From positions 11,052 to 21,520 of the forward strand of contig DILD01000022.1 of assembly GCA_002424845.1 (NCBI GenBank): 10,469 nt of DNA. Direction: 5' to 3'. The position numbers and the translations under genes were made by a program. Shown piece by piece: positions 6,235 through 10,469 of this stretch (its first letter is position 1; the number at the start of each line of letters is the position of its first letter). This stretch comes from Thiobacillus denitrificans (GTDB lineage Bacteria > Pseudomonadota > Gammaproteobacteria > Burkholderiales > Thiobacillaceae). A model generated the notes under the pieces. That model saw nothing but the letters and a program-made list of their open reading frames with translations. It was not told the DNA's origin and did not search any database.

Positions 6235-7259
6235 GAATAGATAACCTGCTCCGTGCCTTCTGGACGGGCGACGATTTCGCCTATCTGCCACACGGTTTCG
6301 CCGCTTGCCTGCAGATGCGCCTTGGCGGCTTCGGCATCGGCCGCGGCAACCACGACGCACATGCCGATGCCGCAGTTGAAGGTGCGCAGCATTTCAGCCG
6401 GCTCGACATTGCCGGCCTGCTGTAGCCAGTCGAACAGCGCGGGGCGCGTCCATGCGGCCGGATCGATTTGCGCCGCGACATGGTCGGGCAGGCAACGCGG
6501 CAGGTTGCCGGTGATGCCGCCACCGGTGATATGCGCCATGCCTTTCACGATGATGTCTTCCATCAGCGCCAGGATCGACTTGACATAGATGCGCGTCGGC
6601 TCCATCACCACATCGGCGAACGGGCGGCCGTGAAAATCCGATTTCAATCCGATGTTGCTGACGTCGATCAGCTTGCGAATCAGCGAATAGCCGTTGGAAT
6701 GCGCGCCGGAAGACGCCAGCCCCAGCACGACGTCGCCGGGCACGATCGTCTTGCCGGTGATGATCTTCGTTTTTTCCACCACGCCGACGGCAAAGCCGGC
6801 GAGATCGTATTCGCCGTCGGGATACATGCCGGGCATTTCGGCGGTTTCGCCGCCGATCAGGGCGCAGCCGGCCTGCTCGCAGCCGGTGGCGATGCCGGCG
6901 ATCACCGCCTCGGCGTTGTCCAGGCTCAGTTTTCCGGTGGCGAAATAATCGAGGAAGAACAGCGGCTCGGCGCCCTGCACCAGAATGTCGTTGACGCTCA
7001 TCGCCACCAGGTCGATGCCGACGGTGTTGTGACGGTTGAGCTCGAACGCCAGTTTGAGCTTGGTGCCGACGCCGTCGGTACCTGACACCAGCACCGGATT
7101 TTTGTATTTCTTGGAAATCTCGACCAATGCACCGAAGCCGCCGATGTCGGTCAGCACTTCGGGGCGCATGGTGCGCTTGGCCAGGGGCTTGATCCGCTCG
7201 ACCAGCGCGTCACCGGCGTCGATATCGACACCGGCATCTTTGTAGGAAATGGAAGACAC
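6231..7259 (-). CDS. purM: Phosphoribosylformylglycinamidine cyclo-ligase (AIR synthetase)
   Basis: A 342-residue PurM, which closes FGAM with ATP to give AIR, the substrate of PurK. I chose GTG 7259: GGAG lies 6 nt upstream, and the product begins VSSISYKDAGVDIDAG, the normal PurM N-terminus. The ATG at 7322 would add 21 residues that no family member needs and would lie upstream of the likely promoter. Motifs: SYKDAGVDIDAG, LVSGTDGVGTKLKLAFEL (ATP site), GIDLVAMSVNDILVQGAEPLFFLDY, GGETAEMPGMY, GAHSNGYSLIRKL and HITGGGITGNLPRCLP. First gene of the minus-strand operon; its stop overlaps the purN GTG by 4 nt, and it is divergent from the PerM-like gene. Confidence 0.97.
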   Translation of the reverse strand: MSSISYKDAGVDIDAGDALVERIKPLAKRTMRPEVLTDIGGFGALVEISKKYKNPVLVSGTDGVGTKLKLAFELNRHNTVGIDLVAMSVNDILVQGAEPLFFLDYFATGKLSLDNAEAVIAGIATGCEQAGCALIGGETAEMPGMYPDGEYDLAGFAVGVVEKTKIITGKTIVPGDVVLGLASSGAHSNGYSLIRKLIDVSNIGLKSDFHGRPFADVVMEPTRIYVKSILALMEDIIVKGMAHITGGGITGNLPRCLPDHVAAQIDPAAWTRPALFDWLQQAGNVEPAEMLRTFNCGIGMCVVVAAADAEAAKAHLQASGETVWQIGEIVARPEGTEQVIYS

Positions 7260-7286
7260 ACCCGACTCCAGAATCGAAAAGTGCGC

Positions 7287-7292
7287 TATTTT
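7287..7292 (+). promoter_or_regulatory. Possible -10 element of the PerM-like gene, overlapping the purM -10
   Basis: TATTTT on the plus strand is almost the mirror of the purM TAAAAT. A start about 7 nt downstream would fall at or next to the ATG 7300, giving an essentially leaderless message, which would fit the absence of any ribosome binding site before that ATG. No -35 is recognisable. Confidence 0.25.
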
Positions 7293-7315
7293 ACCGCCTA
7301 TGCCCGCGATCCGAA
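7288..7315 (-). promoter_or_regulatory. Probable purM operon promoter
   Basis: On the minus strand TAAAAT (7293-7288) has a weak TTCGGA -35 (7315-7310) 16 nt upstream. It is followed by a GC-rich AGCGC stretch. The start would be near 7281, giving a leader of about 22 nt that contains the GGAG ribosome binding site. The region overlaps the start of the divergent PerM-like gene. Confidence 0.4.
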
Positions 7316-9285
7316 CGCTCAACCTGCCCTGGTTTGCCCTCGCCGCCCTGCTCGTCGCGGGCGGACTGATCTATCTGCTGGGACCCATCCTCACGCCCTT
7401 CCTCGCCGGCGCCCTGCTGGCCTATATCTTCGACCCGCTGGTACAGCGTCTGGAAAAGCACGGCCTGTCGCGCAGCGTCGGTTCAGCCATCGTCATCGCG
7501 TTTGCCGGGCTGGCGCTGGTCGGCCTGCTGCTGGTGGTGCTGCCGCTATTCCAGGGACAGTTCGCCGAACTCTCCCAGCGCGTGCCGGCCGCCATTGACC
7601 TGCTGCAAACCCACGTCCTGCCTTGGCTGCAGCAAACCCTGGGCATCGCCATCGAGCCCAATCTCAATGCACTCAAAATCTGGCTGTCCGAGCAGGCCAC
7701 CGAAAACAGCGCCGCCTGGCTGCCCACCCTGCAAACCGGTGCGCTCGCCATCGTCGGCATACTGGTCAACCTGATGCTGATCCCCGTGGTGATGTTTTAT
7801 CTGCTGAAGGACTGGAACGTGATCATGGCACGCATCGCCGCGCTGGAACCGCGCGACTGGGTGGGGACCGTCACCCGCATCGCGCGCTCCATGGACGAGG
7901 TCGTCGGCGAGTTCCTGCGTGGACAACTGGCGGTGATGGCCACCCTGTCCCTCTATTACGTGCTGGCCCTGTGGGCCGCGGGGCTGGATTACGCATTACC
8001 GATCGGCCTCCTCACCGGGGTCCTGTCGTTCGTGCCCTTTCTCGGCTTTGGCCTCGGCATGATTCTGGCGCTGCTGGTCGCCGTGCTGCAATTCAGCGAT
8101 TGGACGGGCGTGGCCTGGGTGGCGGGTATTTATCTGGCCGGGCAGGCGCTGGAAACCTATGTCGTCACGCCGCGCCTGGTCGGCGAGCGTGTCGGCCTGC
8201 ACCCAGTGATGGTGATCTTCGTGCTGGCTGCTTTCGGCAAGTTGTTCGGTTTCGTCGGCGTGCTGCTGGGCGTGCCGCTGGCGGCGGTGCTGCTGGTGGC
8301 GGTACGCGAATTGCGCGGCGTATACGTGGCCAGCGCCTTCTATCGCGGCAGTTATAATGCCGGCTCTTCCGATCCCGCTTCATCCGCCATGTCCGCACCG
8401 CTCCCCGGCCACCCCCTGCTCGAATCGCACATCGCGTCCCTGCCACTGGTCCACAAGGGCAAGGTGCGCGACATCTATGCCGTCGGCGACGACAAGCTCT
8501 TGATCGTCACCACCGACCGCCTGTCCGCATTCGACGTGGTGATGCCGACCCCGATCCCCGGCAAGGGGGAAGTGCTGACGAAGGTGTCGGCCTTCTGGTT
8601 CGACAGGCTGAAAGCCATCGTGCCGAGCCAGGCGCTCGACATCACACCCGAAAGCGTCGTCGCCGAGAGTGAACGCGATCAGGTCGCCGGTCGCGCCATC
8701 GTGGTGAAAAAACTCAAGGCGCTGCCGGTCGAGGCCATCGTGCGCGGCTATCTGGTGGGCTCGGGCTGGAAGGAATACCAGGCCAGCCAGTCGGTATGCG
8801 GCATCAAGCTGCCGGCCGGCCTGCAACAGGCCGACCGCCTGCCGGAACCGATCTTCACGCCGTCGACCAAGGCCGCGGTGGGCGCGCACGACGAAAACAT
8901 CGCGTTCGGGCAAATGGCCGAGCTGATCGGCGCGGATCTTGCGGAGCAGGTGCGCGACGTCAGCCTTGCCCTGTATAAGGCTGCGGCGGAGTATGCGCTC
9001 ACCCGCGGCATCATCATCGCCGACACCAAGTTCGAATTCGGTCTCGACGAAGCCGGCAAGCTGGTGTGGATCGACGAAGCCCTGACACCCGATTCATCGC
9101 GCTTCTGGCCGGCCGACCAGTACCGGCCCGGCAGCAACCCGCCCAGCTTCGACAAGCAGTTCGTGCGCGACTGGCTGGAAGCCAGCGGCTGGAACAAGCA
9201 GGCGCCGGGACCGCAACTGCCTGACGAAATCGTTGCCAAAACCAGCGAGAAATACCGCGAAGCGATGTCACGGCTACTGGGGTAA
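7300..9285 (+). CDS. AI-2E/PerM-family membrane protein, open frame continuing into purC
   Basis: The N-terminal 363 codons (7300-8388) encode a full-length AI-2E transporter (PerM/YhhT) family inner-membrane protein, usually about 350-360 residues. Family members are linked to efflux of small molecules or ions; the substrate here is unknown. Hydrophobic segments lie at about 9-28, 30-46, 60-82 and 148-170, then several from about 210 onwards. Typical motifs are LLGPILTPFLAGALLAYIFDPL, LMLIPVVMFYLLKDW, LLTGVLSFVPFLGFGLG and VGERVGLHPVMVIF with FGFVGVLLGVPLAAVL. The usual family end (YVASAFYRG) is not followed by a stop. Thirteen linker residues lead in frame into the purC ATG at 8389, so the frame closes only at the purC TAA/stop region, 9283-9285 (660 residues plus stop). 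ATG 7300 is preferred over 7249, which would overlap purM. No clear ribosome binding site precedes it. Confidence 0.82.
   Translation: MPAIRTLNLPWFALAALLVAGGLIYLLGPILTPFLAGALLAYIFDPLVQRLEKHGLSRSVGSAIVIAFAGLALVGLLLVVLPLFQGQFAELSQRVPAAIDLLQTHVLPWLQQTLGIAIEPNLNALKIWLSEQATENSAAWLPTLQTGALAIVGILVNLMLIPVVMFYLLKDWNVIMARIAALEPRDWVGTVTRIARSMDEVVGEFLRGQLAVMATLSLYYVLALWAAGLDYALPIGLLTGVLSFVPFLGFGLGMILALLVAVLQFSDWTGVAWVAGIYLAGQALETYVVTPRLVGERVGLHPVMVIFVLAAFGKLFGFVGVLLGVPLAAVLLVAVRELRGVYVASAFYRGSYNAGSSDPASSAMSAPLPGHPLLESHIASLPLVHKGKVRDIYAVGDDKLLIVTTDRLSAFDVVMPTPIPGKGEVLTKVSAFWFDRLKAIVPSQALDITPESVVAESERDQVAGRAIVVKKLKALPVEAIVRGYLVGSGWKEYQASQSVCGIKLPAGLQQADRLPEPIFTPSTKAAVGAHDENIAFGQMAELIGADLAEQVRDVSLALYKAAAEYALTRGIIIADTKFEFGLDEAGKLVWIDEALTPDSSRFWPADQYRPGSNPPSFDKQFVRDWLEASGWNKQAPGPQLPDEIVAKTSEKYREAMSRLLG
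8353..8358 (+). promoter_or_regulatory. Perfect -10 hexamer just upstream of purC
   Basis: TATAAT lies inside the last PerM codons, followed by GCCGGC, and about 30 nt before the purC ATG. A start near 8365 would give a leader of about 24 nt. No acceptable -35 is seen at 16-18 nt. It hints that purC has its own promoter despite the continuous frame. Confidence 0.4.
8389..9285 (+). CDS. purC: Phosphoribosylaminoimidazole-succinocarboxamide synthase
   Basis: A 298-residue PurC, which joins CAIR and aspartate with ATP to form SAICAR, using the product of PurE. It is the longer form (about 300 residues, like yeast Ade1) rather than the 237-residue E. coli form. Motifs: LVHKGKVRDIYAVGDDKLL (ATP-binding N-lobe), TTDRLSAFDVVMPTPIPGKG, VEAIVRGYLVGSGWKEYQ, IFTPSTKAAVGAHDENI, IIIADTKFEFG, and DEALTPDSSRFWP. 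The ATG at 8389 begins the normal N-terminus (MSAPLPGHPLLESHIASLP), but no Shine-Dalgarno precedes it and the PerM frame runs straight into it. It may be made as a separate enzyme, as a PerM-PurC fusion, or both. No clear terminator follows. Confidence 0.95.
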   Translation: MSAPLPGHPLLESHIASLPLVHKGKVRDIYAVGDDKLLIVTTDRLSAFDVVMPTPIPGKGEVLTKVSAFWFDRLKAIVPSQALDITPESVVAESERDQVAGRAIVVKKLKALPVEAIVRGYLVGSGWKEYQASQSVCGIKLPAGLQQADRLPEPIFTPSTKAAVGAHDENIAFGQMAELIGADLAEQVRDVSLALYKAAAEYALTRGIIIADTKFEFGLDEAGKLVWIDEALTPDSSRFWPADQYRPGSNPPSFDKQFVRDWLEASGWNKQAPGPQLPDEIVAKTSEKYREAMSRLLG

Positions 9286-9373
9286 GACCGATCTCGAAAC
9301 GCCCCCCTCTACACGCAAACCGGCCTGCCCGTAAACAGCAAAAACAGACTGGTTGCCGGTAATCCTTGTGCGA

Positions 9374-9401
9374 TTGCCATTTAAGGCGAAACCTTTAGAA
9401 T
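9374..9401 (+). promoter_or_regulatory. Sigma70-type promoter of the YeeE/YedE gene
   Basis: TTGCCA (9374-9379) and TAGAAT (9396-9401) are 16 nt apart, and each matches its consensus at 5 of 6 positions. Transcription would begin near 9408, leaving an untranslated leader of about 67 nt before the ATG at 9475. AAGG (9464-9467) is the ribosome binding site, 7 nt before the start. The stretch 9286-9373 shows no gene or clear terminator. Confidence 0.6.
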
Positions 9402-9474
9402 TCCGCCGTTCATCAGGACACGCCAGCCACGCCGGCCAAGCCCCTCAATCCCATTCCAAGCGAAAGGCAGAGTC

Positions 9475-10469
9475 ATGACCTACGAAAATTTCGCAAGCGC
9501 TCAATCGTTTTTCCTGTGGTCGACCTTTGTGGTCGCCCTGATCATGGGCGCCGTCGTCAACAAAACCAATTTCTGCACCATGGGCGCGGTCTCCGACTGG
9601 GTCAACATGGGCGACACCGGCCGCATGCGCGCCTGGGTACTGGCCATCGCGGTCGGCGTGCTCGGCGTGATGGGTCTCGAAGCAGCCGGTATGGTCAACG
9701 TCAGCAGCACCTTCCCGCCCTACCGCCAGATGAATCTTCCCTGGCTGGAAAACGTGCTCGGCGGCGTGCTCTTCGGCATCGGCATGACGCTCGCCTCAGG
9801 TTGCGGCAACAAGACGCTGATCCGCATCGGCGGCGGCAACCTCAAGTCGATCGTGGTGCTGCTGGTCATCGCCGTGATCGCCTATTTCATGGTCAACCCC
9901 TTCCCGGGCAGCGACAAGACCCTGTATTCCACCCTGTTCTATTCGTGGACCAACCCGACCGCGGTCGCGCTGACCACCAACCAGGATCTCGGCGCCATGC
10001 TGTTCGGCGACAGTGCCGCCACCGGCCGCATCGTGATGGGCGCCGTCATCGGCGGCCTGATGCTGGTGTGGGCCTTCAAGTCGGCCGACTTCCGCGGCAA
10101 CTTCGACAACATTCTCGGCGGCCTCGTGGTCGGCCTCGCCGTGCTGGCAGCCTGGTACATCAGCAGCAACATCATGGTGAATGCGGACGGCGAACTGCTC
10201 TCGCTGCAGGGCTACGCACAGGAATGGGAATTGTATGCGCCGGCCGACGCGGTCAAACCCGCCTCCAGCGCCGCGCTGGCTTCGCAGTCCTTCACCTTCA
10301 TCAACCCGATGGGGCAATCGCTCGGCTACGTGGCCGGCGGCTTCGACAGCAGCCTGCTCACCTTCGGCCTGATGGCGCTGGCAGGCGTGATCGCCGGCTC
10401 GCTGCTGTGGTCGTTGATCTCGCGCAGCTTCCGCATCGAGTGGTTCGCTTCCGGCCGCGACTTCGTCAA
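9475..10469 (+). CDS. YeeE/YedE-family sulfur-compound transporter (3' end outside window)
   Basis: The first 331 codons of a multi-helix inner-membrane protein of the YeeE/YedE (TsuA-like, PF04143) family; studied members import thiosulfate through a relay of conserved cysteines. The two family cysteine motifs in view are NKTNFC (C34, with TMGAVSD after it) and ASGCGNKT (C110), each at the start of a re-entrant half. A repeat of the fold follows (GAVIGGLMLVWAFKSADFRG and ILGGLVVGLAVLAAW), then a long, hydrophilic, Ala/Ser-rich loop at about residues 236-270 before FTFINPMGQSLGYV. The frame is open at the last base. Start ATG 9475 has AAGG at 7 nt and its own promoter. Substrate (thiosulfate or another sulfur anion) is inferred from the family. 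Confidence 0.88.
   Translation, partial: MTYENFASAQSFFLWSTFVVALIMGAVVNKTNFCTMGAVSDWVNMGDTGRMRAWVLAIAVGVLGVMGLEAAGMVNVSSTFPPYRQMNLPWLENVLGGVLFGIGMTLASGCGNKTLIRIGGGNLKSIVVLLVIAVIAYFMVNPFPGSDKTLYSTLFYSWTNPTAVALTTNQDLGAMLFGDSAATGRIVMGAVIGGLMLVWAFKSADFRGNFDNILGGLVVGLAVLAAWYISSNIMVNADGELLSLQGYAQEWELYAPADAVKPASSAALASQSFTFINPMGQSLGYVAGGFDSSLLTFGLMALAGVIAGSLLWSLISRSFRIEWFASGRDFV

Noticed and set aside
6235..6360. ATG 6360 as the purN start
   Set aside because: The added Arg-rich residues are purM read in another frame; GTG 6234 overlaps the purM stop and gives the normal PurN N-terminus.
7249..7302. ATG 7249 as the PerM-like start
   Set aside because: It would overlap the purM start codon, its AGGA lies only 1 nt away, and the added 17 residues do not resemble the family; ATG 7300 fits better.
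7260..7322. ATG 7322 as the purM start
   Set aside because: It adds 21 residues absent from PurM proteins, while GTG 7259 has a well-placed GGAG and the normal N-terminus.
9319..9360. Inverted repeat ACCGGC/GCCGGT downstream of purC as a terminator
   Set aside because: Arms of 6 bp, a 30-nt loop and no T-tract do not make a convincing terminator.
9796..10317. A 173-codon minus-strand frame inside the YeeE/YedE gene
   Set aside because: His/Gly/Ala-rich composition typical of antisense reading of a GC-rich gene, and the plus strand is a clear transporter.

Overview
The window is GC-rich, densely coded bacterial DNA with no mobile element, rRNA, tRNA or CRISPR. The gene content suggests a betaproteobacterium of the Nitrosomonadales/Thiobacillaceae type: a DsrC-family sulfur carrier, a YeeE/YedE sulfur transporter, a ChrA chromate transporter with a rhodanese, the long form of PurC, and DUF486 and DUF3108 genes. 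This placement is inferred from gene content and protein style, not from a search.

Layout. (1) 1-858, plus strand: the C-terminal part of chrA, coupled to a small rhodanese. (2) 884-1340: a self-contained unit with a sigma70-like promoter, a DsrC/TusE-family gene and a strong intrinsic terminator. (3) 1422-1735, minus strand: a broken DUF486 (DMT-like) membrane protein gene. (4) 1785-3896, plus strand: purE-purK-DUF192, each gene overlapping the next. (5) 3906-7259, minus strand: purM-purN-DUF3108-DUF3108, all overlapping or 2 nt apart, ending 9 nt from the convergent DUF192 gene. (6) 7300-9285, plus strand: an AI-2E/PerM-family membrane protein whose frame runs without a stop into purC. (7) 9374-10469, plus strand: a good promoter and the first 331 codons of a YeeE/YedE transporter, cut by the window end.

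The core is de novo purine synthesis: PurN (GAR formylation), PurM (AIR synthesis), PurK and PurE (AIR to CAIR) and PurC (SAICAR). They form three transcription units arranged convergently and divergently. Exported proteins of unknown function (one DUF192, two DUF3108) are translationally coupled to the pur genes. Sulfur-linked genes flank the purine block on both sides.

The points most worth a second look are the PerM-PurC continuous frame, a DUF3108 protein with a TonB-like N-terminus (S16/H20 in the membrane helix plus a proline-rich spacer), a DsrC homologue lacking the second redox cysteine, the DUF486 deletion pseudogene, and an 8-residue tandem duplication at the start of PurK. I found no clearly novel multi-gene system.
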